Assembly (NCBI GenBank): GCA_902780135.1
Contig: CACZEK010000022.1
Coordinates: 1 to 47,883 of the forward strand
Direction: 5' to 3'
Origin: an uncultured bacterium
GTDB lineage: Bacteria; Verrucomicrobiota; Lentisphaeria; Victivallales; UBA1829
DNA: 47,883 bases
Shown: positions 18,701-26,389 of the stretch, in pieces
How positions within the stretch are numbered: position 1 is the first letter of the stretch
How the letters are laid out: every line of letters begins with the position of its first letter
The notes under the pieces: model-generated
Databases searched by the model: none
What the model was told of the DNA's origin: nothing
The model's input: only the letters and a program-made list of their open reading frames with translations
Program-made: the position numbers and the translations under genes

Positions 18701-19275
18701 AGATGGCGATCTCCATGACGAAGAAGACCGCGCAGGGCATCCGCGTCCTCTGCTTCCCGCCGAACGGCAATTCCGTCGACGTGAACGCTGTCGTCGAGCT
18801 GGCGAAATCCGGCACGCAGGTCATCGTCCTCAACGACGTGGCGAACTGGGCCCCGACCATCGCCGCCGCGAACGGCAACCTGAAATACCTCGGCAACTTC
18901 CGCCTCGGCAACAACTGGGTCGGCGGCCAGTATTTCTGCAAGGACCACCAGGTCTTCGACGGCTTCCAGAAGCCCGCCGTCCTCGACTATGCCTTCGACG
19001 CCGCCGTCTCCAATCCGCGTTCCGCCATCATCATGGAAGGCGACGAGGAGCTGATCGCGGGCGCGTGGCATTCCCTCGGATGCCGCATGGGCACCGCCAT
19101 CGGCCGCGCCAAAACGGGCTCCGGCTCCATCTTCTACTCCACGCTCGGCCTCACCAACTACAACGACCCCGTGTGCAGAAGACTCCTCTTCAACCTCATC
19201 GAATACGCCGCCGGACGCGACCGTTCCGACATCGTGGAAAGCGGCCACAAGGACCAGGACGGCAACAAGCTCTGA
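15772..19275 (+). CDS. Exported glycoside hydrolase family 2 enzyme
   Basis: 1167 residues. Signal peptide MKKSLCILAFAAGMLWQQAQA. Domains in order: a galactose-binding-like jelly roll (about 25-205, GVSWWSRTFKV, FNHE-like FLNHELIA), an Ig-like GH2 sandwich (about 210-325), and a TIM barrel (about 330-680). Candidate acid/base is Glu445 in NLINELG, and candidate nucleophile is Glu546 in FWGEEGA. This fits a retaining beta-glycosidase (galactosidase, glucuronidase or mannosidase; specificity not readable). Further Ig-like parts follow, then a Gly/Gln/Pro-rich linker (about 784-825, GGFGGGFGGGRG), a PA14-like beta domain with SYVFKIEGPTKADDQLKFTVDG, and a C-terminal flavodoxin/GATase-like part ending with FYSTLGLTNYNDPVCRRLLF. 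The start is fixed by AGGAAAG seven bases upstream. It is a single-gene unit for polysaccharide breakdown at the cell surface. The Gly-rich linker resembles the tail of the exported esterase. Confidence 0.92.
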   Translation: MKKSLCILAFAAGMLWQQAQAREVVSLSGSGWKLWRDTEAKWQTEHVVVPGTPLDQIPAHQPTGGWDALGKADRKDVSVPGTVEQYFTDMSALEKDYTIDPKEFWQPLQGVSWWSRTFKVDRDLTGRKVFLRFSALTYQAEIFLNHELIACDAACDTEFVLDITGKLKKGDTAALDIRITNPGGDYDWTDYIPFTWNGVKLNGRRAVGGVTGNVSLEITDPVYIDDVYVMNTPDPKTVEIRITAVNDTGADVEKECTVMLTTDNVPVMAAENITLKPGENLITRKFTYENAELWDLDNPNLYNLNVKVGDEEQDQIFGFRWFGPEGIGKDAMFRLNGKRIVLRSAISWGWWPVTGTIPLPEYAAKQIKAAKDFGMNMLNFHRHMGQDIVLREADKQGLLYYAEPGGFISGSQSPEGRAIARERVRRMVKMFRSHPSLVIYNLINELGLGREQHDMNWYSSMVSFTHQNDPSRIVVLTSGWSQEGIDREDMNKMNCMPFDDTVHLVGFRDNHNAPGPNISYPANYYTNSTRYWNYTQDKEEIIFWGEEGAISTPPRLELIMDELKKIGMDGMDGEDYKNWYKRMNKYLDEKGLRKDFPTVEAFTSELGKVSIRHQGRRIEIIRLNNITDGYAINGWEAMLRENNSGVVDTFRNPKGDPAILRAYNAPLKLAVHTPTPSFTVPNTVSADIHIINEENLNGEFTLVTQLIQDGKVVSESEQTVKVSGGDVYGELLAEGVKIQVDKPGVSVIKASLKGTKAEGEMEVTAVDNSSIRLPAGKTYAVYENPQPQQGQGQPGGNRPGGFGGGFGGGRGPGMGSMGGQPQQSLVSILNAAGGNFQTYQPGGSVKPDVLVVTQRYPVPQRIQPNSIATPDGIAGVFRLTFLVDGEKRAERTTNQRQGLELSFPDGTTPDPNVPMTAGFTVLLEGQYMPAADGSYVFKIEGPTKADDQLKFTVDGKEVEVKADGTATVTLFQGVPAQMAISMTKKTAQGIRVLCFPPNGNSVDVNAVVELAKSGTQVIVLNDVANWAPTIAAANGNLKYLGNFRLGNNWVGGQYFCKDHQVFDGFQKPAVLDYAFDAAVSNPRSAIIMEGDEELIAGAWHSLGCRMGTAIGRAKTGSGSIFYSTLGLTNYNDPVCRRLLFNLIEYAAGRDRSDIVESGHKDQDGNKL

Positions 19276-19330
19276 TCCTGACAGAAACAAACGGCGGGCC
19301 GTCCTTTCTTCGACAGCCCGCCGGGTATGC

Positions 19331-19361
19331 GGCGGCAGTTCTCTTTCCGGGGACTGCCGCC
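19331..19361. terminator. Hairpin between convergent GH2 and biotin genes
   Basis: Stem ggcggcagttctc / ggggactgccgcc, 13 pairs with two G-U, loop of five. The T-run after it is weak on both strands, so efficiency is uncertain. Confidence 0.6.
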
Positions 19362-19378
19362 TTCGTTTGCCGTTTCGC

Positions 19379-21319
19379 TCAGGACGTCTTCAACGCTTTC
19401 GCGAGGGATTCCGCACAGCGGACGAGATCGGATTCCGTGTGCGAGGACATGACGGTCAGGCGCAGACGCGCCGCGCCGTCCGGCACGCTCGGATACCGGA
19501 TCGCCGAAACGAAGATGCCGTCTTCCCGGAGCGATTTTGCCACGGCGAGCGCGCGGGCGCTGTCCCCGACGATGACCGGAACGATCGCGGATTCCGTCTT
19601 CGCCGGGATGCCGAGGCGATGAAGCCGGTCCAGGAAGAAGGCGACATTGTGCTGAAGCCGCGCGACGCGTTCCGGCTCGTTCCGGAGGATCCCGAGCGCG
19701 GCAAGCGCGGCGGCCGCCGATGCCGGAGCGGGCGCGGTCGAAAAGATGTACGAACGCGCTTTGTTCCGCAGATAGTCGGTCATCTCGCGGGAGGCGCAGA
19801 CGAAGCCGCCTTCGGACCCGAGCGCCTTGCTGAGCGTGCCCATGAGGATGTCCGGGCGGAGATCGAGGCCGGGAAACAGAGAAAGCACGCCGTGTCCGCC
19901 GGGCCCGACGACGCCGGTGGCGTGCGCCTCGTCGATCATGGAAAAGAGGCCGTAACGGTGTGCAACATTAAGGAAATCCGGGAGGTTCAGGACGTCCCCG
20001 TCCATGCTGAACACGGCGTCCGAGACGACCAGCCCGGAGCAGGGGGCGCATGCCGCGATCTTCCGTTCCAGGTCCCGCATGTCGTTGTGACGGTAGACGA
20101 CGATCCGCGCGCCGCTGAGTCGGCAGCCGTCGATGATGCTGGCGTGGTTCAGCTCGTCGCTGAAGATCACGTCGGCGCGGGAACAGAGCGCCGGGATCAC
20201 GCCGGAATTGGCGGCGAAGCCCGTGGCGAACGCGATCGCGTCCTCCGTCCCTTTGAACGCGGCGAGGGCGCATTCGAGTTCCCTGTGAATCGTCTGCGTG
20301 CCGGTGGTGAGGCGGGAGCCGCCCGTTCCGGTCCCGAACCGCCGCACGGCGTCGACCGCGGCATCCTTCAGGCGCGCATCGTTCGCGAGGTCGAGATAGT
20401 CGTTGGAAGCGAACATCAGCGTGTCGCGTCCGTGCAGCGAGACCGTCGCGGCGGCGGGCGATCCGAAGACCTCCTCCGTGCGGTGCAGGTCGCGTTCGCG
20501 AAGCGACTGAAGCGCGGTGCGGATGCGTTCGGCGGGGGCGGCGGGATGGCACGCGCCGTTCGTTTCCCCGGCCCCCGGACGCGGCGGGATGCCGTGCACG
20601 AGAACGGGCTGTTTCTCCAGATATTCGATCGTGCGCGCGGCGTCTTCGCGCTTTCCTCGAAAGAGGAAGATGCGCCCGCCGGACGGAGAGCCGATTTGTT
20701 TCAGCGGCGCGATCCGCACATAACCGAGCGTTTTCGAGGCGATGTATCCGGTCACGTAATCGGGATCGTCGGAGATGCAGAGCTCGGCGACGATGCCGGG
20801 CGCGTTCGCGACCTTCGCCGCCAGCACCATTGCCTCGGCGTAATGGTCTTTGCGGGAGGACAGCGGCATATTTGCGCCGGATTCCGCCGAATCCATCACC
20901 GTGGCGCGCACGCCGCGTTCCGGGTCGGGCTCAAGGCGTTCCAGCGTGTCGGCGTCCAGCAGGACCGCCCCGCGCATGCCGTGCGTTTTCCGGAGCAGTT
21001 CGACGATCTCCCCGGCGCGGGCGACGCCGAGCGATTCGAGCAGGCCGCGCATCAGCTCCAGCCCGGCATCCGGCGTTTCGGCGGTGAGCGAGCGCACTGG
21101 CAGGGCGTTCAGGTGCAGGATGGAATCCGCGGAAATGCGTTCGAGCTTGAAATTGACGAAATCCGGCTCGCCGTTGGCGTGACGCATGGCGCGTTCGAGC
21201 AGCGCCTGAAGATGGGGTGGGATGCCGGACTCCGGCAGGATCTTCTCCGCGCCGGAGATGTGGCGGCCGTCGCGCGAGGCGCGCATTTTGAGCGAGAAAT
21301 AATCAGACGGCATCGGCAA
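19379..21319 (-). CDS. bioF: BioW-BioF fusion: pimeloyl-CoA synthetase plus 8-amino-7-oxononanoate synthase
   Basis: 646 residues with two enzymes in one chain. Residues about 5-250 match 6-carboxyhexanoate-CoA ligase (BioW): YFSLKMRASRDGRHISGAEK, the PDFVNFKLERI segment, and GGRIFLFRGKREDAARTIEYL near its end. BioW makes pimeloyl-CoA from pimelate, CoA and ATP. Residues about 265-646 are BioF, a PLP enzyme that condenses pimeloyl-CoA with alanine: FASNDYLDLANDARL, GTGTGGSRLTTG, SDELNHASIIDG, DEAHATGVVG, and the PLP Lys near 498 in GTLSKALGSEGG. Fusion would pass pimeloyl-CoA directly to the next step. It is the last gene of the operon and overlaps the bioA end by 17 bases. A second ATG two codons downstream is an equal start candidate. 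The BioW part makes a BioC/BioH route unnecessary. Confidence 0.92.
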   Translation of the reverse strand: MPMPSDYFSLKMRASRDGRHISGAEKILPESGIPPHLQALLERAMRHANGEPDFVNFKLERISADSILHLNALPVRSLTAETPDAGLELMRGLLESLGVARAGEIVELLRKTHGMRGAVLLDADTLERLEPDPERGVRATVMDSAESGANMPLSSRKDHYAEAMVLAAKVANAPGIVAELCISDDPDYVTGYIASKTLGYVRIAPLKQIGSPSGGRIFLFRGKREDAARTIEYLEKQPVLVHGIPPRPGAGETNGACHPAAPAERIRTALQSLRERDLHRTEEVFGSPAAATVSLHGRDTLMFASNDYLDLANDARLKDAAVDAVRRFGTGTGGSRLTTGTQTIHRELECALAAFKGTEDAIAFATGFAANSGVIPALCSRADVIFSDELNHASIIDGCRLSGARIVVYRHNDMRDLERKIAACAPCSGLVVSDAVFSMDGDVLNLPDFLNVAHRYGLFSMIDEAHATGVVGPGGHGVLSLFPGLDLRPDILMGTLSKALGSEGGFVCASREMTDYLRNKARSYIFSTAPAPASAAAALAALGILRNEPERVARLQHNVAFFLDRLHRLGIPAKTESAIVPVIVGDSARALAVAKSLREDGIFVSAIRYPSVPDGAARLRLTVMSSHTESDLVRCAESLAKALKTS

Positions 21320-22553
21320 GAGCCCTCATGGCGGACGCGATCCGGTCCAGCGCGGCATCGTCCGTGACGAACGGCGGCATGGTGTAGACGAAGCGGCCGT
21401 AGGGACGCAGCCAGACGCCGGTTTCCAGCACGATCCGCTGAGTCGTTTCGGGGGACGGGATGCGGTCGACCTCCAGCACGCCCGCCGCGCCGAGAACGCG
21501 GACGTCCCGTACATTCGGACAGCCGCGGCACGGGGCGAGGGCGGCTTTCAGATGCGTTTCGATGCGGGCGACCTCGGATTTCCAGTCGTAGGAGCCGAGC
21601 AGGTCGAGCGAGGCGCACGCGGCGGCGCAGGCGAGCGGATTCGCCATGAAGGTCGGGCCGTGGAGGAACGCCCGGATCGGGGCCGCGACCCGGTCCGATG
21701 CGGCGGCGACGGCGAGCGAAATCGTTCCGGCGGTCAGCGCCTTTCCGATGGTCATGATGTCGGGCGTGACGCCTGCGTATTCTGAGGCGAACAGCCTGCC
21801 GGTCCGACCGAATCCCGTTGCGATCTCGTCGAAGATCAGTAGGATGCCGCGCGCCGTGCAGGCGGCACGGAGCTTGCGGAGGTATTCCGGGTGGTAGAAC
21901 CACATCGCGTTCGCGCCCTGGAATATAGGCTCGACGATGACCGCGGCGAGTTCGTCTCCGTGCTCGTCCAGCAGCGTTTCCATGGATGCGAAATCCGCGT
22001 CGTCCCAGTCGCCGCCGAACCGGCAGGCGGGACGTTCGGCGAAGAACTGTTGCGGCAGAATGCCATGAAAGACGCGGTGCATGCCGCCGGGATCGCTGAC
22101 CGCCATCGCGCCGACCGTGTCGCCGTGGTAGCCGCCCTTCAGCGCGGCGATGCGGCAGCGGCACGGGTGCCCGGTCGCGGCCTGGTACTGGATCGCCATT
22201 TTCAGGGCGCATTCGACCGCGATGGAGCCGGAGTCGGCGTAGAAATAATGATTCAGTCCGCGCGGCATGAGGGCGTTGAGACGTTCGGCGAGCTCCATGG
22301 CGGGCTTGTGCGTGAAGCCGGCGAACATCACGTGGGGGAGTTCCCGCGCCTGACGCCGGATCGCCTCCGTGACCTCGCGCCGGTTGTGCCCGTGCGCCGC
22401 GCACCACCAGGAGGAAATGCCGTCGACGAGGCGCGTGCCGTCGTCAAGCATGATAGATACGCCGTCCGATGCGGACGCGCCCAGCACGGGCGGGGGATTG
22501 ACGGCGGACGCGTACGGATGCCAGATGTTGGCGCGGTCAGTCGCGAGATCCAT
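21303..22553 (-). CDS. bioA: Adenosylmethionine-8-amino-7-oxononanoate aminotransferase
   Basis: 416 residues. PLP aminotransferase that converts 8-amino-7-oxononanoate to 7,8-diaminononanoate, normally with S-adenosylmethionine as amino donor. Motifs: IWHPYAS near the start, DGISSWWCAAHGHN (the Trp-Trp pair typical of BioA), YFYADSGSIAVECALKMA, the substrate Tyr in GGYHGDTVGAM, IFDEIATGFGRTG, and the PLP Lys in TIGKALTAG. The ATG at 22553 was chosen over one 19 codons upstream because a perfect AGGAGG precedes it by seven bases and it matches the family start. It overlaps bioD by 17 bases upstream and bioWF by 17 bases downstream, so the operon is translationally coupled. Confidence 0.95.
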   Translation of the reverse strand: MDLATDRANIWHPYASAVNPPPVLGASASDGVSIMLDDGTRLVDGISSWWCAAHGHNRREVTEAIRRQARELPHVMFAGFTHKPAMELAERLNALMPRGLNHYFYADSGSIAVECALKMAIQYQAATGHPCRCRIAALKGGYHGDTVGAMAVSDPGGMHRVFHGILPQQFFAERPACRFGGDWDDADFASMETLLDEHGDELAAVIVEPIFQGANAMWFYHPEYLRKLRAACTARGILLIFDEIATGFGRTGRLFASEYAGVTPDIMTIGKALTAGTISLAVAAASDRVAAPIRAFLHGPTFMANPLACAAACASLDLLGSYDWKSEVARIETHLKAALAPCRGCPNVRDVRVLGAAGVLEVDRIPSPETTQRIVLETGVWLRPYGRFVYTMPPFVTDDAALDRIASAMRALADAV

Positions 22554-23256
22554 GAATCGCCTCCTGAAAAATGGGGGAGAAATCCGGGAGCCGGACATTG
22601 TTTGAAGCAACAGCCCATTTGCCGAGCCGGACGAGCGCGGGCGGATACCCCGCCTGACGCATGGCGCGTCCGATCATGCGCGGCGTGTCCTCGTCGATGA
22701 CCGGATCCGCCTCCGCGCAGTAGTTGTACACGACCCCGGCGAGGTCCATTTCCCGGTGTTTCAGCGCCTCGACCGAAAGAAGCGCATGGTTCAGCGCGCC
22801 GAGCTTGCCGGAACACACCAAAATGATCCGCCAGCGTTCGGCGGCGGCGAAGTCGACCGTCAGGAGGTCCTCCGTGAGCGGGACGGCGAGGCCGCCCGCG
22901 CCTTCGACCAGCGTGACGTCGTACTTTGCGGAGACCAGCCGGACGCATTCGGCGATACGGTCTACGTCGACCGTGCGGCGTTCGAGCGCGGCCGCCAGAT
23001 GCGGCGAGGCGGGGAAGTCGAATATCTGCGGCGCGGTCAGCCCGGCGGCGTCTTCGGGGAGGGGCGGCACGCCCATGATCTCGCGGTGCATGTTCAGGTC
23101 CTCGGAGAATCCGCGGCATCCGGTCTGAACGAGCTTGACCGTGGCGACCGCGAGCCCCCTGCCGAGCAGCCAGCGCGCCATGACCCCGGTCGCGACCGTC
23201 TTGCCGACGCCGGTGTCGATGCCCGAAACGAAATAAACACGGTGCGGCATGTTCAT
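22537..23256 (-). CDS. bioD: Dethiobiotin synthetase
   Basis: 239 residues. ATP-dependent ring closure of 7,8-diaminononanoate with CO2 to dethiobiotin. P-loop SGIDTGVGKTVATG near residue 11, substrate Lys in TVKLVQTGCRG, and the VEGAGGLAVPL loop are visible. Its first ATG overlaps the bioB stop as ATGA. A second ATG six bases on (MPHRVYFVSG) is better spaced from the GGAGG site and may be the real start. It is the second gene of bioB-bioD-bioA-bioWF. Confidence 0.94.
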   Translation of the reverse strand: MNMPHRVYFVSGIDTGVGKTVATGVMARWLLGRGLAVATVKLVQTGCRGFSEDLNMHREIMGVPPLPEDAAGLTAPQIFDFPASPHLAAALERRTVDVDRIAECVRLVSAKYDVTLVEGAGGLAVPLTEDLLTVDFAAAERWRIILVCSGKLGALNHALLSVEALKHREMDLAGVVYNYCAEADPVIDEDTPRMIGRAMRQAGYPPALVRLGKWAVASNNVRLPDFSPIFQEAIHGSRD

Positions 23257-24263
23257 TTCTCCTCCCGTCCGAAGCCGCCGAGCGATTCGGCGAACGCCCG
23301 GTCCTGCTCGACCTCGCGTCCGCGCGTGGTCAGATAGCCGCCCGTCATGAGGCTGTTCAGGCCGGAGAGCATCAGGAGTCCCTGGAAATCCTTCATCACG
23401 GTCTCGCGTCCGGCGCAGAATTTGAGCATCTTCGTCGGGTTGACGAGCCGGAAGATCGCGAAAATCTTCGCGGCGTCCGCGGGCGTAACGTGTTCCTGGT
23501 GTTCGAGCGGGGTGCCGGGGATCGGCAGCAGGATGTTCAGCGGCGTGCCCTCCACGTCCAGCTCGCGGATCGCGAACGCCATGTCCACGCGGTCCGCCCA
23601 CGTCTCGCCCAGCCCGAAGATGCCGCCCGTGCAGTTTGCGATGCCGTATTTCTTTATCAGGCGGATGGTGTCGAGCTTCTGTTCGATGGTGTGCGTGGTG
23701 GCGATGAGGTCGGCGTAGCGCGCCGGGCTGGTCTGCAGGTTCATGTTGTAACGGCTTACATGGTGTTCCGCGAGGAGCTTCACGCACTCCTCGGAGAGGA
23801 TGCCGAGCGAGGCGCAGAGCCGCATGTCGGGATACGTTTCGTGGAGCCGGTCGAACGTGGCGAGGATGACGCGGAAATCGTCGTCGGGCTTCTCCCAGCC
23901 GCGTCCGCTGGTCACGTAGCCGAACGTGCGGACGCCCTCGGCGTAGGCTTTTCCGGCGGCTTCCAGCACGGCTTCCGGCGCGAGGACCGGATACGTCTCG
24001 ATGTTCGTATGATACGCCGCGCTCTGTGCGCAGAACCGGCAGTTCTCGCGGCATTTGCCGGACTTCGCGTTGATGATGGAACAGCTGTGGAGGGCGGGGG
24101 CGAATTTCAGCCGGACCTTGTTCGCAAGCGAAACGAGGTCGAGCAGGTCCGCGCCTTGAATGTTCTCCGCGATGGCGAGGGCGTCGGCGCGGCCGAGGGG
24201 CTGTCCGTCCAGGACGGAATACGCTTTGCGGATGAGCGGGTGGATGAGGTCGTCGTGTGTCAT
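23253..24263 (-). CDS. bioB: Biotin synthase (radical SAM)
   Basis: 336 residues. Inserts sulfur into dethiobiotin with a SAM-binding [4Fe-4S] cluster and a sacrificial [2Fe-2S] cluster. The radical SAM motif C-x3-C-x2-C is CRENCRFC, followed by QSAAYHTNIETYP. Further family marks are GYVTSGRG, YNMNLQTSPARY, GGIFGLGETWADR, LNILLPIPGTPL, and the Arg-cluster ligand region in LKFCAGRE. AGGAG lies eight bases before the ATG. It is the first gene of the biotin operon, divergent from the LysR gene. The intervening 170 bases hold an AT-rich TATATTATA box on the minus strand without a clear -35. Confidence 0.96.
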   Translation of the reverse strand: MTHDDLIHPLIRKAYSVLDGQPLGRADALAIAENIQGADLLDLVSLANKVRLKFAPALHSCSIINAKSGKCRENCRFCAQSAAYHTNIETYPVLAPEAVLEAAGKAYAEGVRTFGYVTSGRGWEKPDDDFRVILATFDRLHETYPDMRLCASLGILSEECVKLLAEHHVSRYNMNLQTSPARYADLIATTHTIEQKLDTIRLIKKYGIANCTGGIFGLGETWADRVDMAFAIRELDVEGTPLNILLPIPGTPLEHQEHVTPADAAKIFAIFRLVNPTKMLKFCAGRETVMKDFQGLLMLSGLNSLMTGGYLTTRGREVEQDRAFAESLGGFGREEK

Positions 24264-24356
24264 GTGCGGCTCCTGAAAAAGGGTGGGGGGATGCTCAAAA
24301 GGTCAATATAATATAGTCCGCGCGAACAAAAACCGAAAATAATCAATCGGCATAGT

Positions 24357-24385
24357 TTGATAAAGAAAAGTTATCGGTGTATAGT
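24357..24385 (+). promoter_or_regulatory. Sigma70-type promoter of the lysR gene
   Basis: TTGATA (24357-24362), 17-base spacer, TATAGT (24380-24385), about 47 bases upstream of the preferred ATG. It lies in the divergent region shared with bioB. Confidence 0.78.
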
Positions 24386-24432
24386 ATATGCGGCAAACGA
24401 CACAAAACATAAGACAGGATGCGAGGCGCCAC

Positions 24433-25347
24433 ATGATCGAACGAACCCTGAAGCTTTTCCGCACGGCCGCCGCCGTGTGCAATTTCACGGAAGTCGCCGC
24501 GATGAGCGGGATGACCCAGCCGAACGTCACGAAACAGATCGCGAATCTGGAGCGGCGTCTCGGCGTGCAGCTCTTTCAGCGCACGGGCCGGAACGTGCGC
24601 CTGACGCCTGCGGGCGAGGTCCTGCGCGACGAGTGCGAACACCTGTTCGACGTGGAGGCGGACATCCTGCGGAAACTGCGGAGCGCGAACGAACGGAAGC
24701 GGTCGTACTGCGTCGGCGGCACCGCGACCGCCGGGAGTTTCCTGCTGATCGGCATGAACACGCTGTACCAGAAGACGCATCCGAACCGTGCCCTGCATCT
24801 GAAGATCGAACGCCCGGACGCGCTCTGCCGGATGCTCGCGGCGGGCGAACTCGCGCTCGCGCTGACCGACGCGCCGTACGACCGGACGTTTTTCCTGTCC
24901 GAGCCGTACTGCATGGACCGTCTGGTCCCCGTTTTCGCGCCGGGCTACCGCAAACGGAAAACGTTCTCGCTGGGCGACTACATCCGGGGCGGAGGGGAGT
25001 TCATCCTCGACGAATCCGGGGCGGGGGGACGCGCGGAGCTGGAACGTTTCGCGCGGGAACACGGCCTGCCGGAGATCGACCCGGCGAAGATCACGGAGGT
25101 ATGTTCGACCGACGCCGTGAAGATCCTGGTGCAGGCGGGCGGCGGCATCTCGGTGCTGTCGGAGCTCGCCGTGGAGAACGAGGTCAAGGCTGGCGTGCTC
25201 CGGACCGGAGCGTTCGCCGAGGGCGATCTTCTGCGGCGCGTCGACTTCATCTACACCGCGGACGGCGACCAGCGGTTTGTCCACGATTTCATCGGCTTCA
25301 GCCGGAAACACATGGGACGTTCGCTGATCCGCGCGTCCGGCAGATAG
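24433..25347 (+). CDS. LysR-family transcriptional regulator
   Basis: 304 residues from the chosen ATG. The N-terminal winged helix-turn-helix reads LFRTAAAVCNFTEVAAMSGM and TQPNVTKQIANLERRLGVQLF, then RLTPAGEVL, the standard LysR layout. The C-terminal half is a periplasmic-binding-like effector domain. It is divergent to bioB, so by the usual LysR arrangement it may control the biotin operon, but nothing in the sequence shows its ligand. An upstream ATG at 24388 would add 15 residues; MIERTLKLF at 24433 fits the family start and follows GCGAGG. The two divergent transcripts would start from the same AT-rich spacer. Confidence 0.9.
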   Translation: MIERTLKLFRTAAAVCNFTEVAAMSGMTQPNVTKQIANLERRLGVQLFQRTGRNVRLTPAGEVLRDECEHLFDVEADILRKLRSANERKRSYCVGGTATAGSFLLIGMNTLYQKTHPNRALHLKIERPDALCRMLAAGELALALTDAPYDRTFFLSEPYCMDRLVPVFAPGYRKRKTFSLGDYIRGGGEFILDESGAGGRAELERFAREHGLPEIDPAKITEVCSTDAVKILVQAGGGISVLSELAVENEVKAGVLRTGAFAEGDLLRRVDFIYTADGDQRFVHDFIGFSRKHMGRSLIRASGR

Positions 25348-25386
25348 TTTTCGGCGGATTTCATCCGTTTTTCCGCGCGGGCGGGG

Positions 25387-25415
25387 TTGACAAACGCGCG
25401 CTTCCGTGGTATTGT
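25387..25415 (+). promoter_or_regulatory. Sigma70-type promoter of the TPR/DUF4037/GNAT genes
   Basis: TTGACA (25387-25392), 17-base spacer, TATTGT (25410-25415). Just upstream (25367-25384) is an 18-base stretch that differs at one base from the core of the 57-base repeats at 27848 and 29151. Confidence 0.82.
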
Positions 25416-25447
25416 TTAGCGGACAACAGACAAGGAGAATTCACACG

Positions 25448-26389
25448 ATGACGATCGACCCCGAAGATTATCTGGAGCCGCAATGCCCGCTGGAAGAGCC
25501 CTGCGGATGCAGGCACGAACACGCGCACGGCAGCGGACCCGGCGCGGAATACACGCACGGAAACGGATGCGAGTGCGGACACGAACACCACGACGACTGC
25601 GGCTGCGAGCATGACCACGACCACGGCGCGACGCCGCACCGGAACGCACAGCGGCGCATTCCGATGCAGGAAGTCATCGCGGAGTGCGACCGGCTGTTCA
25701 ACGCGGAGAAGATGCTTGAACTGGGCGAACACCTCCGCAAATGGCTTGAGGAGGCGCGGCGCATCGGCGACCGCGAGGGCGAACTCGGCATCCTGAGCGA
25801 GCTCATGGGACATTACCGGATGCTGGGCGACCGCGAACGCGGCCTGATGGCGGTGCGCGACGGATTCGCTCTGCTCGGACAGCTCGGGATCGCGGGAAGC
25901 GTTACCGCCGGGACCATCCTCATCAACGGCGCGACCGCGCTTCAGGTCTTCGGCGACATCGACGGCGCGCTGAACTACTACAAGGAGGCGTTCCGCTGCT
26001 ACGGGGCGCACCTCGACCCGAACGACTGGCGGTTCGCCGGACTGCTCAACAACATGGCGGCGGCGTACGCGGCGAAACACGACGTGAAGTATGCCGAGGC
26101 GTATTACCGCAAGGCGCTGGACGTGCTGAAGGCGTGCGGAAACCTGATGGATGCGGCGGTCACGCACGTGAACCTGGCGCAGATGTACGCTGCGGAGGAC
26201 CGGAACGACCCGCGGATCGCGTCCGAACTCGAGCTCGCCGTGGGGTGTTTCGACGACCCGGCGGCGGTGCGCGACGGCTACTACGCCCACACCTGCCGCA
26301 AATGCGCCTCGGCGTTCGGTCCGCTAGGATTCCCGGAGGTCGAGGAGGAACTCAACTGGCGCGCGGATGAATACTATGCGGGGCATTGA
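25448..26389 (+). CDS. TPR protein with His/Cys-rich N-terminal metal-binding stretch
   Basis: 313 residues. Residues about 12-60 are rich in His, Cys and acidic residues, with CGCRHEHAHG, CECGHEHHDDCGC and EHDHDHG. Such runs usually bind Zn, Ni or Cu; here that is an inference. The rest is alpha-helical with tetratricopeptide-like pairs, for example ALNYYKEAFRCYGAHL and YAEAYYRKALDVLKAC, and ends RADEYYAGH. The start at 25448 is supported by AGGAGAA. TPR proteins of this kind are found next to DUF4037 genes, and here the DUF4037 gene overlaps its end, which suggests a joint function that is not known. Confidence 0.85.
   Translation: MTIDPEDYLEPQCPLEEPCGCRHEHAHGSGPGAEYTHGNGCECGHEHHDDCGCEHDHDHGATPHRNAQRRIPMQEVIAECDRLFNAEKMLELGEHLRKWLEEARRIGDREGELGILSELMGHYRMLGDRERGLMAVRDGFALLGQLGIAGSVTAGTILINGATALQVFGDIDGALNYYKEAFRCYGAHLDPNDWRFAGLLNNMAAAYAAKHDVKYAEAYYRKALDVLKACGNLMDAAVTHVNLAQMYAAEDRNDPRIASELELAVGCFDDPAAVRDGYYAHTCRKCASAFGPLGFPEVEEELNWRADEYYAGH

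Noticed and set aside
15709..19290. A 1193-codon frame on the minus strand opposite the GH2 gene
   Set aside because: The GH2 frame has signal peptide, ribosome site, catalytic motifs and promoter. The opposite frame has none and a biased composition.
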